Below, piece after piece: positions 44,560 through 56,297 of a stretch of DNA of 64,000 nucleotides. Both the position numbers and the translations under genes were made by a program. How positions within the stretch are numbered: position 1 is the first letter of the stretch; every line of letters begins with the position of its first letter. The notes under the pieces are model-generated. The model saw only the letters and a list, made by a program, of their open reading frames with translations. It did not search any database and was not told the DNA's origin. Location of the stretch: the NCBI GenBank assembly GCA_020740775.1, contig JAHEWK010000012.1, positions 744,001 to 808,000 of the forward strand, read 5' to 3'. This stretch comes from Ilyonectria destructans. Taxonomy: Eukaryota > Ascomycota > Sordariomycetes > Hypocreales > Nectriaceae.

Positions 44560-45900
44560 TTAAGCAGCGGGCTCAGCAGCGGGCTCGGCAGCGGGCTCCT
44601 CGGTAGTCTTGTCGGCCTCCTGAGCCTTGGCGAAGATCTGCTCGTTCTCCTGCTGGGCCTTGATGAAACCATCCTTGAAGGCGTTGGCGTCTGTGAATCG
44701 TAACGTTAGCATTTGGAGCTCACACAATGGCTCGCAAGGTACATACTGTCGGAGTTGCCGAATCGGATAGCCAGGGTGACGGCCTCGGGCTCGCCCTCAC
44801 TGACATCGGCGGCGGCATTCCACACCCAGCTGCGGTCGGAGCCGACGTTGGGGGAGAGCTTCATCTCCGGGACAACTACAATGCCCAAGTCAGCAACAAC
44901 ATTTCAAGACATTTGGGAGTGCGTGGTTTCCCACACGACCTCCCCGGCGTAGACACATACTGTAGTGGTTGGCGCAGACCTTGAGGGTCTTGTCACGGCG
45001 CATGACCAGGCGGGTCTTGCCGTTCTCCTTGTGCTTAAGCAGACGGACGTCACCGGTGCCTCGCTCCTTCCACTCGCTGGACTCCTTGATGAACTTGAAA
45101 AGCTTGGCGCGCATCTTGAAGACCTGCTCCTCAGACTCCTCGTTGGTCTTGGTCTCGACCTTCTCGGTCAGCTTGATGACGGGCTCGAAGTGGACATCCT
45201 CGGACTCGGGAGCGGCATCCTATGCACGGGGTTGGTCAGTCAGGGTGGCATTCCTCATGAAGCAGTCGCAGCAGCCGCCGCTTCCGCTATCTCACCCAGA
45301 GCGCAAAAGCTCCGGGAGGGATGGTAGACATACCTCGTCGCCCTTGGCCTCACGCTGGGCCTTGGCGCTGCCAGAGTTGTCGCCGCGGTCCTCCTCCTCC
45401 TTCTTCTCCTTCTTCTCACCACCGCCGAACATCGAGAAAACGGACGACGAGGTGACGGGCTTCTCAGCCTAAGAAAGTGGGGTACCATGTTAGCAGAGTT
45501 CTTATAAGCGACAGAGGAGATAAATGCAAGCGGGTCATGGTAGGACATGTCGAGGCAAGCTGGGGTAAGACGGTGCTCGAGATCGCGCAAACGGATAGCG
45601 AGGCCACCACCAGACCGCAACAAAAGGACAAGTCGACGGGGCGAGATAGGTTGAGCCGAACCGACGAGGCCGAATAGCGCACACGATGGCAGCAACCCTT
45701 CCCATCCCATCTTATCCCGTCGTATCCCAAACGATGACGAAGGTTTGGTTCCTCGCGCCGTCCCGCCAACCGATGCGATGCCGTCAAAATCGCGGGGAAG
45801 CACAATCACGACCAAACCCGCAGCAGTTCCGTCCACGTACCTCGGTGGTCTCGACCTTGGTCTCCTCGACCTTGGGCTCAGTAACTTCGGAAGCAGACAT
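44560..45900 (-). CDS. YRB1: Ran-binding protein 1 (RanBP1/Yrb1)
   Basis: RanBP1 binds RanGTP in the cytosol and helps RanGAP hydrolyse it after nuclear export. Five exons are read: 45900-45841, 45468-45334, 45219-44961, 44875-44747 and 44690-44560, giving 237 aa. The acidic, Glu/Lys-rich N-terminus includes [18 protein letters not shown]. The Ran-binding domain runs from about residue 66 ([15 protein letters not shown]) through [46 protein letters not shown] and [16 protein letters not shown]. The C-terminal tail has repeats of EPAA ending in Ala-Ala. The first intron (45,469-45,840, 372 bp) is the longest found in this window, which is common for the first intron of highly expressed fungal genes and may hold control elements. 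Confidence 0.95.
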
Positions 45901-46929
45901 GTTGGCGTTTGTGACGTGTATCTTGGACTCGTAAAATCTGTGGCGGCCGTCCCGTTAGCATGTGCGGTTCCCGTCTGGTGGGCGATTTTGACCCCTCTTC
46001 CCCCCTCCTGCTCGCTCCGCGGGCGGGCCACCAACGGCGGGCAGGGTCCTCAGAACGAGGAGGGGTTCTGAGAGGCAGAGCGCGCAGCTGCAGTCCAAGA
46101 GAGTGGGAACTCACGGGAGAAAAAGGAATATTCGACGAGTGTTGCTGCGCTGGTGCAAGGTCCGTTGAGTAAAAGGGTGTGCGGGTGCGAGATGGGAGTT
46201 TTGTCTGGTGATTTGTTTCCCCCCTCCCCCTTCCCTCCTCGCCGCCCGAAGAGAAATAGTTGCCCCTCCTTTCCCACCTTGGGCTGGGCCTGGCCCGCCG
46301 TGCCGCTGCCTGCTTGCCTGCTGCGGTGTGTGCTGTGCGCTGTGCTCCAGGCCGTGCAGCCTGCCTGCAAAAAGTCAACAAGCCCTGTCATTGGCCGACT
46401 GCCACGCACTTCTTCAGGCACCTCTGCAAGTCACTCTCGTGCGCTATTTTGCTGATGGGGTACATATTTTGTCCAAGGCCCCAGCGCAAAATTACAGGTG
46501 GAGTCGGTGGCCTGGCAGCTTGCTTTAGGCTGGTGGAGCCACGTGAATGATTTGATATTGGCCGCTTTTCCCATTCACAAAACAACCAACTCGCTCTTGG
46601 TCGGGTGGTGAGCAACAACAAGGTTTTTTTAAACAGCGTCTCTTGGCTTTGAGTAGACATATTAATGGCTCTCTTTATAATGTCAAGTATTATGGGGATG
46701 TGAAATATGGTTACCGTTGTAGCGGCGCTTGCTGCACTCGCTCCTGTTGTCGTCCATGCTCACGATGATCATCTCCACGGTGGTTCCCCACGTCCAAGCT
46801 ATTAGCTGCGTTGCCGGGCAGCATGACTCAACAGCTAATTACCTGATCATAACGATTCCACAGCAAATAATTACCTGACCACTGTGGCCGTCAGACACTA
46901 AACCGGGAACTAGCAACACCAACAAAGAG
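45901..46929. other. Promoter region of RanBP1 and spacer
   Basis: No gene is supported. A strong pyrimidine run on the plus strand lies near 46,219-46,242. From about 46,650 the DNA becomes AT-rich towards the inverted-repeat element. Confidence 0.45.
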
Positions 46930-47165
46930 TGGGCGCCAGAAAGTTTGCACCCGGACTCTTCTACCGTGAGAGCTTTACTAAGCATAATAGACAAGTATAT
47001 CCTGCTTTAGAATAAGGCATCTAGAAAAGAATAAGAATAAATAATAAAGATAAATAGAAGTACTTTACCCTAACCCTTACCTTAACTCTTATATATTGGC
47101 GATGAACTGTGCCCTAATATAATTATATGAGTAACTTAGATCGGGTGCAAACTTTGTGCATCCCA
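46930..47165. mobile_element. Candidate MITE with about 24-bp terminal inverted repeats
   Basis: A perfect 14-bp inverted repeat, AAAGTTTGCACCCG at 46,940-46,953 and CGGGTGCAAACTTT at 47,142-47,155, bounds a very AT-rich core of about 190 bp. The similarity extends outward so that the ends read TGGGCGCCAG and TGGGATGCAC before the perfect part. The total is about 236 bp, there is no coding frame, and the size and plan fit a non-autonomous DNA transposon. I could not identify a clear target-site duplication, so the exact ends are unsure. Confidence 0.5.
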
Positions 47166-47222
47166 ATGTATCATGTCACCCTTTCTGAGCCTTCCAGTTT
47201 GGTATCCCATATGATGCTGGGT

Positions 47223-47392
47223 AATATTACAACATAGTGTATTCACCAATCCCAAGGGGGATCTCATCTGGCTCTCTTCTTATTGTTTTCCCCCGTAATG
47301 TTGAACAGTATTACAACCTGGCAATATTCACCTATCCCGAGAAGGATCTCATCCGACTGCCTTGTCTTGCTTTTTTCTCCCGTCTTGTCCCA
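47223..47392. repeat. Diverged tandem duplication, period about 84-87 bp
   Basis: Two adjacent copies (47,223-47,306 and 47,307-47,392) share ATTACAAC, ATTCACC, ATCCC, GGATCTCATC and TTTTCTCCCGT-like blocks in the same order and spacing. Several differences are transitions. It sits just right of the MITE-like element in non-coding DNA. Confidence 0.6.
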
Positions 47393-47674
47393 TCGTATCA
47401 TGTACATGTACACATGTGTCAGGAAGCACATCAAAAGTGAGGGGATGCTGGATAACCAAGGGAAACGCGGAGGGGGATTGAGTATTCATGAAGCAAACAA
47501 CAAGAAAGTGTAAAGAAAAGAACAAGACAATGTCTACATGATTGTTAAGAAAGACCAAAAACTCCGTCCAATACCGTGAGTCCCATGCCTCGGAAGTGCC
47601 AGCCCGAATCCATCCATACCACAAAGTTACCTCCAGCAATAAGATGAACGATCAAAGAAATTAAATGAACCCCC

Positions 47675-49708
47675 TTATACCACGAAGTTGCATTGTTGCA
47701 TTCCCCGCTTTCCTCGGCCGAGCTTGTTTGCACATCGAGGGCCGTTGAACACTTTGTTCCACAGTCCAGAGCGGACGTCGGTCTTGTCGTCGGCATCGTG
47801 GCGTCTTGTCTTGCGCGCTTCGTTCACGTCGGCCTTCTTCTTGGCCATAAAGCTCTTAGCCTTGTGCTCGTACTGGTTGTGCTCGTCCTTAGTTCCTGTC
47901 AGCTTCAGCCACCATAGCTTGGCAGAGATCTGAGCATCAAGGAGGCTCAGTTTGGCCTGGTCCTGAACATCACGAGACTTGGAGAGCCGTTGTGTGACTT
48001 GCTCCGCGATGACGCCAAACTGCTTTGACACTTCCTCTTTGGCGCTTTGGATGCGCTCCCGGGCCTCCAGCTTAATGAAGCCCAGGGATCGATGGGCATT
48101 GTGGAAGCGAGTGCTGAGGTCCTTGAGTAGGCTGTCAGAGACTGTCAGGACGTTGTCGGAGGCTGACTCCAGGGATCGCTTGGCTTCCCCGAAGCAACGC
48201 TCTGCCTCTTGAGCAGCAGCGGGGACGAGTTCAGTCAGATCCTGGGCGAGGTTCTTGGTAATCTCCAAAGCTCCCTCCATAATGCCCTTGTCAAAGGTGA
48301 CGCGGAAAACTTTGCGAATCTTTGGCCGACAAAGGGCTGTAATGTCGACCTTGACAGTTCCATGAGACTCTTCATAGGGGAACTTGATAAGCATGCCGTC
48401 CTCAACGGAAGATGCAGTCATGGGGACGGAGTCGTCGCCGCGCGTGGCTGAGAAGGTCAAGCACTTCTTTGCCAGCCAGGCCTCTTTGACATCCGAGGGC
48501 ATACGAACGAGAAATTGGCCATGTTGTTTGAAGACAGCCATGTCGGGCTTCTTGCCCGCAAAGAGCCACTCATCAGGGAGGGCATTCTCAAGCGGGACAA
48601 GTCCGGCGAGTTCAGTTGATGTAGATAGAGCCCACTGTGTAGATGAGGTTTGGCTGGTAGCGGGAGCCAAGGACGTCGTGGGGTGGGGAGTGAGGACAGG
48701 CGTGGCTGCGGGAATGTGGGGATCGTGGGGTGGGGGTGAGTAGAAGACGGGGATCAACAGGGCCACGACAAGGGCAAAGATGATACCAGGGAGTGCCGAC
48801 ATGGTGGACTCCATTAAAGAGGTCCGGGCCAGGGCCGCCCTAGCCCGGATGTATTTGTACCATTCCGAGGACCAAGTAGTGATGGTCGTTCGTAGACTTG
48901 GACGATCGCCTTCATCACCGGCGAAGGCGTCGACAGCGGGTCGATCCACAATCCTACTAGCTTCCGGGGTAGGAATAGATGGAGTCTTGAGACTCTGCTG
49001 CGTATATTCGAGGGAGGACCGAGAGCGAGCATCGTCCTCTGATTCCGACTCGGTGTCAGATTCATTATTAGAAGCAGATGCCTCGTCGGCCTGCGGCGAT
49101 GGCGTCGGGTCAAGGACGGCAGTATCGTACTCGTCGCCGTCGTCTTGGCGGGCAGTGTTGGTATGCGGCTCGACATCGCCGGCGACCGATTCGTCGTCGT
49201 AGGTGTGTTCGGTGTCAGCGAGGCTGTGGACGTCATCGGGACGATGAAAGTCGAGAGAGCCGACGGACTCGCCCATAGACTCGGTATAGTTGTCATCTTG
49301 TGACTCGGTGTCGGTACCCGTGATGAGTTCGTAGGTGGACTCGGACAAGCCGGTGTCCTCGGTTGATGTAACACGCATGATGTCGGGATTACTGGACGAG
49401 ATCCAGTTCGCAAGGAGTCGGTTACCTTGAGGGCGGGGAAAGCGGAGGGAGGGTTCGGAAGTTGATAGTTGGTTCCGAGGTGGTGTCGATGCAGAGGTCG
49501 TCGAGCTTATTGTCGATGTCGTCGGGACGAGGTTAGGAGTTGAAGTAGCAGTGGTGGTGTTTGCAGTAGTGTTTGCGGTGGTGCTGGACTGAGGGGTCAC
49601 TGTCGGCGTGGAGAGTGACGGAGGTGACGCAGGCGACTCCCGGGCAGATGGGGTATCACGATGCGTGGCGGATGACGAGGTGCAAGGAGTTGGACCCTGC
49701 TGTTCCAT
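47675..49708 (-). CDS. Single-pass membrane protein with disordered cytosolic N-terminus and helical C-terminal domain
   Basis: I do not recognise a named family. The gene is a single 677-codon frame. Residues 1-100 are Ser/Thr/Pro-rich. Residues 110-240 are acidic and contain ESTYELITGTD, in which YELI (126-129) fits an Atg8-interacting core preceded and followed by acidic residues, then SVGSLDFHRPDDVHSLAD. One clear membrane segment, ALPGIIFALVVALLIPVFY, lies at residues 305-323; there is no signal peptide. After it come a folded-looking part (LPDEWLFAGKKPDMAVFKQ) and a long amphipathic helical region (about 450-620: EITKNLAQDLTELVPAAAQE, RIQSAKEEVSKQFGVIAEQV) and a basic tail with two cysteines. 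With the N-terminus in the cytosol, the helical part would be lumenal, a plan like the yeast nuclear-ER autophagy receptor Atg39. This is an architectural analogy, not homology shown. Confidence 0.8.
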   Translation of the reverse strand: MEQQGPTPCTSSSATHRDTPSARESPASPPSLSTPTVTPQSSTTANTTANTTTATSTPNLVPTTSTISSTTSASTPPRNQLSTSEPSLRFPRPQGNRLLANWISSSNPDIMRVTSTEDTGLSESTYELITGTDTESQDDNYTESMGESVGSLDFHRPDDVHSLADTEHTYDDESVAGDVEPHTNTARQDDGDEYDTAVLDPTPSPQADEASASNNESDTESESEDDARSRSSLEYTQQSLKTPSIPTPEASRIVDRPAVDAFAGDEGDRPSLRTTITTWSSEWYKYIRARAALARTSLMESTMSALPGIIFALVVALLIPVFYSPPPHDPHIPAATPVLTPHPTTSLAPATSQTSSTQWALSTSTELAGLVPLENALPDEWLFAGKKPDMAVFKQHGQFLVRMPSDVKEAWLAKKCLTFSATRGDDSVPMTASSVEDGMLIKFPYEESHGTVKVDITALCRPKIRKVFRVTFDKGIMEGALEITKNLAQDLTELVPAAAQEAERCFGEAKRSLESASDNVLTVSDSLLKDLSTRFHNAHRSLGFIKLEARERIQSAKEEVSKQFGVIAEQVTQRLSKSRDVQDQAKLSLLDAQISAKLWWLKLTGTKDEHNQYEHKAKSFMAKKKADVNEARKTRRHDADDKTDVRSGLWNKVFNGPRCANKLGRGKRGMQQCNFVV

Positions 49709-52700
49709 AACGAGGAGAGAGCAAAATCAGCGACGACGCCTTATCACATTATAGGCTTTACTGCAGTTGGGCGACGCATGAGGAGGAAGTCGAGAGCGTC
49801 AAGGTGAAGCTTATATGAGAGGGGCGAGTTCGGGAGAAGGAGGGGCAGACGGATCGCCGGAGATGGAGGGGGAGGGAGCGAGAGGCGAAGCGTGGATGGG
49901 TTGGTGGCGGCGGGGTGAAAGCAGGGCGAAAGCAGGGTCCTTGCGGGCAGCAAAAGGGAACCGGATGGGAGGCAAAGCAAGTGAAGTATGAAGGAGGAAG
50001 GGTAAGAGAGAGGAGATAGAGGAGAGGGAGAAGTAACTTACCAGCATGTGTAGGAGATGGAAAGGCAAATGGAGATGGGGACGAGGGAAGCGGAGAAACG
50101 CTTCGGGGCTGATGCAACCCGAATGAAGCCTTGAGCCTTGAGGGTTGACCCGTTCAGGTTCCCGTGGGTTTAGTTAGCAAGGCGAATGCGACTGAGGATG
50201 AGCTAATAACACGCAAGTGCAGTGAAGTGCAAGCACCCGGCTGTCCTCTGGTTCGTTGAGCCCGTCTCAGTGCCCCGATCCCACGGCGTCTTGTCGACCC
50301 TGTTGCCTGCTGGGGCCCGGCCGTGCCTTGTCTATGCGGCGGGCCTGGAACCCAAGGGCTGAGGTTGCCTTGGCGAGAGGCGCCGCACGCGGGCAGCACA
50401 GTGGGGAAATGGAAGAGGCCTACGGGTCTAAAGGTACCCGCGATGACGTTGCGAAGCGCCGGCGACGTTTGGGCTGGTGTTTGAGGTGAAATGGACGACG
50501 TCTTTAACACGAGTGACCTGGGTAGCGGGTGGGTTATGTTGGGGTCGCCTTTGGCTGGCGCGCGGAGCTGATAAGATGGGGGTCTCGCACGTTGGTTCCT
50601 ATCAGACCGCGGGGCGGCGCTACAGCTATCAGGGCGGTGGCGTCGTGCGCTTGATGGGGGGATGGAGGAGAAAGGAAGGTGAAAAGGGCGGAGTGAGAAA
50701 AGGTATCGATTCGATGACCTTTGTAGACACGAGAGGCGAGTGAATGGGAATGGGCGTGGTGGGAAGTGAATTCACGCTCACAAGGCTCGAAGCTCGAAAC
50801 AGGCGACAGGCAGGATCAGCACGGACAAAGGCAGCCAGTCCCAGTGGAGGCAGGTGGCAGGATGGAAGAGTCACTGTGACATTTGGCCGTAAATGCACAT
50901 ATCTGGCACAAGCCACGGAGGAAGTGAAGATTCTAGTTAATGAAAGCCGTCCGGGTTGTGTGGACCTGCGCCAAGGATGCTCCCCGTTCACGCCCCGTTC
51001 AACATCAAGGTGCCGGGCATCTGTATCTACTGCCATCTCCCGCTTGCTGCCTTCATCGTGAACCGATGGCAGCATCGATTAGCACAATTCACTAACAAAT
51101 CGACAAGCCAAAGGGATCCACCTCAAAGGGAGGGGCAATCCGCATTCCATCCATGCACTGACTGACTGCACCTCCATGTCTGCCTCCGCCTCGTGGGCTT
51201 GTCACGAATACACGTCAGATCAGGTACCGAGCCCAGTAAGCCGCACGCAGCCTTTCCGCCACGTCTCACAGAATGGCCATTTCATTTCTCTTTTGCCGAG
51301 GGCACATTGCACATTGCACAAGAAGCCAGAAAACAAGAGAGGGGGAAACACGGTGTCGGTGCCCAATCACCCCAGCCCGAGATACCAAAGGGCCGTGTCA
51401 TATCTGGTGTTGCGCCTGGGCTCCATGGCGACTGCTATCGTTCGGTGTCGTTATCGCAGCTCGCAGCTCGCCGCGCCCCACCACCATGGCGTCGTGACTG
51501 TCTTTAGCTCCCTAGCGCAGCGCAACTGCGGGGTACCGAGCTTTGGGAGACCCCGTGAGCACCTCAACGACGAACCATCTTGTCTGCTTCAACCGCATCT
51601 CCCCATCAGCCGTAAGACCAGCCTAAAACCAGCCTATCCCCTGGCCCATCAGTTAATTCCATTATTCCCTCTCCATAATCGCCTCTTTTCCACTCCGTAT
51701 TCTTGTTCTTCTTCTCGTTCCTTAGTGGTCTTGCCCCCCATCCACACCATTCACTTACTCCTCATCGTGCTGCATATTGCCGAGAACAAAAGCCCGCGTC
51801 ACTTTGAAACCTACCAGTCCCAGCTTTTCCTTACCGAACTTCAAACACCTTTCTCAAATTTCCCATCATTTAAATGTGCCCCTCGGCCACCCCTCAATTT
51901 TCGTATGACGTAAGACAGTCGTCGTATGGCACCTCGAACCCCATCATCCACCGCGTGTACGAATACAAACTCGTTGGGCTAAGAATATCTGACACACCAG
52001 CCCATCTCGGACGACTTCGGCCCCCTCCAACAACCGCCCGGTCTAGTGCCCGTGTGACACCTACTCCTCATATGCATGTCTTATCGTCCTGCCATGCCAT
52101 ACCTACCTATTTGAGCACCCCTTCCGTTCCTTCGCTCAACCACCCCATACTAGATTCGTCCTTCGAGCACCAGGTGAGGTAGAGCGTTCCGGTTTAGGAT
52201 CCGGGGAGCAGATGTGGGTGACGTCTATGTCCAAGTCTTATTTAGCTTGTTGAAACCCCCAAGAGTCCTCTCCTACAACCCCAGTGCTGAGAAGGGCAAG
52301 TCACATGGGTTCTCACCATTCTCAGCTCTAGCCCATCAAGTATGTCAAACTTCACGTCTTCACCATCAAATTGAATAGGCACATAATTCTTGAATGAAGG
52401 AACGTCTCCTCTTCTTCCAGACCAAGCAAGTAGATTATTGGGTCCAACGGGTCATAATTACTCGTACATGTGGTTCCAAACACCTTCTATAATTCCAAAA
52501 GTTGCCCTCCCTCCGTTCCTGTCTAAAGGCCCAGTCATATATAGGTATATCTTCTGTGCGTCTTTCATTCCAAAACAAAACAAAACAAAACCCCTCGTTT
52601 TCTATACATCCTCCGGGTTTCATCCAAGCGTTCTCTCCGCGTTTGACCCAGTCCCCAGCCTGCACAGCAGAACAAGACGTGGCAGTAGTCTTCATCGTGC

Positions 52701-52911
52701 GCTGTACTCAAATAACTCCACCAAGTCAACATGATAAAAGGAAACAATAAAGAATAGTGTGGGAGAGGGTTCCTCTTTTGGGAAGCCTCATCCGTATGGG
52801 GGTATCGTAATAGAGTCGAAGTCGAGGTCTAGTGTGACCGACGTAGACGAGATAATAGGATTTGACGTGACGGCATTACTACAAGGGATATTATGATATG
52901 ACCAGGGCCTA
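49709..52911. other. Intergenic region upstream of the membrane-protein gene
   Basis: About 3.2 kb with no supported gene. Near 49,860-50,100 the plus strand is purine-rich, so the sense strand of the membrane-protein gene has a C/T-rich leader. The longest frame (245 codons at 51.2-51.9 kb, plus) is compositional and lacks domain-like text. The last 600 bp form the 3' flank of the phosducin gene. Confidence 0.5.
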
Positions 52912-53847
52912 TCATAGGATATCATGCTTGCTGAAGAGCTTGGTCAATGACGCGGTGCCAAAGCTCTCATCGTCGGGGATCATCTCGATGACTCCCGTCA
53001 AGTTGGCAAACAAGTCGCCCTGGTTGCGGTAGGCCAAGATAGCGGGGACGGCCGCGTTATCAAACTCGATCTCCTCGTAGTGGACCTTGACGAAGTGGAT
53101 GGTTGAGTTGCCCTTGACCAGAGGCATCATGGCAGCCTCGATAGTGCTGGAAACCTCACACTGCGATGCTTGTTAGTGTCATGGGTTGATAGTGAAAGGG
53201 ATTGTCTTGCTTACCTCGTGGTCGTAGACATAGACGACGACAGTGGTTTCTCGGCTAACCTTCTCAATGGCGTCGAGGTATCCGAGAGCATCAACCTCGT
53301 CCAGGCGGCCGTAGATACGAACACTAGGGCTGGTCCTTCGGTTCCTCACAGCGCGGTTGGCGTCGCTCTCAAGCTGACGCCTCCGGGTCTCTCGCCACTC
53401 CTGGAGGAAGGCATCCTCATCGGGGTCGCTTGCAGCGCTCTTGGAGTCATCATCGGTCTCGCTGTCGCTCTTGGAGGTGGCGTGGGAGATGGTGTCGAGG
53501 CCGAAGATGCTAGCACGGGCAGTGCGAACGCGGTTGCGCCACTTGTTCTTGCGGGCAGCCTCATAGTTGCGGGCGTCGGCGATGACGCCCTTGACGCCAG
53601 TGGCACGACCGCTGTCGAAGGAGGCGGGGGGGAGGTTGATCTCAGAGGCGCCAGCGCCGGTGAGTCGGTCGAGAGTAGGCATCCGCATAGCTGCGTCGAT
53701 TTGGTCGTTGCGGAAGGAGTCTTCTTCAGAGATGTCTAGGCCGTTGAGGTCAAAGTCCGGGTCGTCACGATCTTCGGGATGGAGAGTCTCTCGATGGGTA
53801 TTCTTGGAGACAAGGGCGTTGAATTCGTCTTGGGCTGGAGTCGACAT
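52912..53847 (-). CDS. Phosducin-like protein (G-beta/gamma chaperone)
   Basis: Phosducin-like proteins assist the folding of G-beta and its assembly with G-gamma together with the CCT chaperonin; fungal examples include BDM-1 of Cryphonectria and PhnA of Aspergillus. Two exons are read: 53847-53215 and 53160-52912, with a 54-bp intron (GTAAGC...CAG), giving 293 aa. The N-terminal hallmark TGVKGVIADARNY (about residues 82-94) matches the TGPKGVI helix that contacts G-beta. An acidic linker (SDSETDDDSKSAASDPDED) follows. The C-terminal half is the thioredoxin-like domain: VRIYGRLDEVDALGYLDAIE, TTVVVYVYDHE, FVKVHYEEIEFDNAAVPAIL and a C-terminal FSKHDIL. The Cys pair of true thioredoxins is absent, as expected. 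The gene for its likely client G-beta is about 6.3 kb away on the same strand. Confidence 0.94.
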
Positions 53848-56297
53848 GGTGAAGGATGTGGACGGGCAGGGCTCTTAATATGTATGTGCCGGCGATTGGG
53901 AGGGGGTCGAAAGATCTGTGGCGGAGGAAGGGGTTGCGTGTCTGAGCTTTGGTGACGGGTATCGTTCTGGAAGATGTGGAGCAGGGGCGAAGAACAAGGC
54001 ACAAGGCGAAAGCCGAAAAGACCAGGGCGGTGAGATCGAGCGCTTGGAGGAGCGGCGAGAAGAATTGTCGTTGGACGGGGGTTCCCAGGTTCCGGAGCGT
54101 TGGGCTGTTTCAGACTTGGGGTGGGGCGCGAGGTACCAGATTGTGGTTTGTATGGGAGAGTGTGTGGATGCGTGAAGAAAGCCACGGCAGATGGGGAGTC
54201 GGAAGGGGAAAAAGGGTCTACAGCCACGGGATCGGGCCACCCAGTGAACCGAGGCCTGGATACTAGGTAGACAAGGAGAGGGCGCAAGAGTCGGGGCGAA
54301 GCAGGGATTGAGCGCACGTCGCAGCGCGCCCGTGGTGGGGGACCAGAGGATGTCACGGCAGCCCGACTGTTTGAGAATGGACGGCTCTGCGTGGTTAATG
54401 CGCGAGCGCGCCGCCTGCCTCACGGGAACTGGAGGTGAAGATACGGGGGCCTTGCAGAACAAGGCATGCAGCAGTCCGGGGCCAGGGGTCCAGCGAAGAC
54501 GCGTCCTGAGGGGAGCTGCGCGCTGTGAGCTGGGCTACGATGCTACGATGCTGCGAGTATTAGGAGACAGACCACTCGCTAGAGGAGTACCCGGGCGTGG
54601 GCGTGGCGGGCGGGCGGCTTCAAGTCGTCGACGCTCGATTTGGGAACGGGCTTGACTAGGGTACGCCGGGATATAGCTCGCGGAGTGGCCAGGTGTGCGT
54701 CACTTTGGGACAACGTCTTGTTTCTCCTTTCCCCATTCGTGTGCTATTCCTGGGATGGGATTACTACGCCCTCGAGGACTGATGCCACGGGGTAGGCAAC
54801 GAGGGAGAATGAAATGAAGTGGTGCGCGAGACGGTTGCAATGGCGACGGGGCCAGCTCGCCGGCGCTGTCCTTAACACTGGCATTGACGCTGCCTTTGAC
54901 ACTACACGGAATTGCCGACGGAGCAGGCCATATGCCGATGGAGAGATAGCCGGGCCTTTGAGGGAGATGATGGTGATCTTTGGAATTAACACACAATGCC
55001 ATTCACGCTTCATTTCTTTGTCTGCAACATGGCCTCCCCGAGACAAACGCCTTGCCATTCTGCGTGAAACCGATCGGGCGCAAGTTCTGTGTGTTTCTCG
55101 CCCCAGGAACCAACCGCCTCCGCCCACTGAAGCGTGCTCCGTCAGACGAACTCGAGCTGGCCTCACTGGAAGCGCTAGAGGAGCAAAAAAAACCCACGAC
55201 GCTGGGAAATCCTGCAACGCAGCCCTGGGAAGACGGAGCAAACCGAGCCACTAGCAGCGCCGGCGCCCCTGCGTCAGAGAAATGCCCCGGCAGCTCGAGG
55301 TTCCAGCGCATGTTTCGCTGCGGCAGTCTTCTGTTCCTGGGGCCTTGGGACCAATAAACACCAAGTCCAGGCACACCGGCGCCAATGGAAGCACACGATC
55401 CGGTCCACCGCCATTCCCCCATCCCCGCTGTATTCCAGGGCAGCTTGCAGCCTGTCGAGCGCGTCGACCTTGGAAGCCTCCCAGAACCCATCGTCATCCA
55501 AGTTTTAGCATCGATCCCATGTCCCTGTACGCGTCCCACGCTTGCGTTTCCTTCCATGACCATGTCCCGCCGTTTATTTACGCTGATACAACCCCCGAGC
55601 CATTCCGGAGCCCAGCAAACACCAGCAATGCTATGGCCCCAGGTTTCGGGGATTATTCCAGGCTACTCAATTTCCCCCGAAAGAAGAGATGACTGTGCAA
55701 TGCGGATGCCGCTTTTCGGTTACGGTCTATGGGACCCTTGCTATCAAATTTCTGTCATTCAAAGCATACCACGTTAAAGTCATCCGCCATCTCTTGTTCT
55801 TCTAGTCCAACAAGAGTCGCAGGCAATAATTAACCTCACCAAGCCCAGTCATTGCAAGCGCCCCCACCGTCAACCTCAGCCTGGCAGCTTCATCTTACAC
55901 CGTTGTCACCGACCCAAATAGCACGCCAGCCTCTTCGCATTAGCATCTCGCCTTAAGCCCAGAACGTCATAGCTCGTACTCGCCTCCCCCAGTCCGCCCA
56001 GGCCGGATTGTTTCACGCCTTGGTTGTTTCATCAATCCCGTGCAACCAGCGATCTTGTCGCCATCTCCCATCGCCTGCCCCGATGATAGTGTCGGTGAGA
56101 GTCGACAGTGGCCACGCGACCGCCAATTTGTTCCTGATGATGACTCCCCACTAGTATTTGACCGTTCCGTTTAGTGCAGCCTCGCGTGCGTAGTACGGCC
56201 GACATCTGCCAGCTGCTAGATCGTGGCTATGTTCTAGGGATCGGCGCGAGGTCATTTGTGTCCCCGGAACTGGGTGGCTCCGGAAACACCTTAGACC
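53848..56297. other. Intergenic region upstream of the phosducin gene
   Basis: About 2.4 kb with no supported gene. Frames of up to 206 codons overlap on both strands and are Pro/Arg/Ser-rich. This is GC-rich DNA and includes the phosducin promoter. Confidence 0.5.

Noticed and set aside
47060..47095. Telomere-like CCCTAACCC text
   Set aside because: Only one or two degenerate units inside AT-rich DNA; too short for an interstitial telomere.
55003..55563. 186-codon minus-strand frame upstream of phosducin
   Set aside because: Gly/Ser/Arg-rich, with a poly-Ser run and no homolog-like text.
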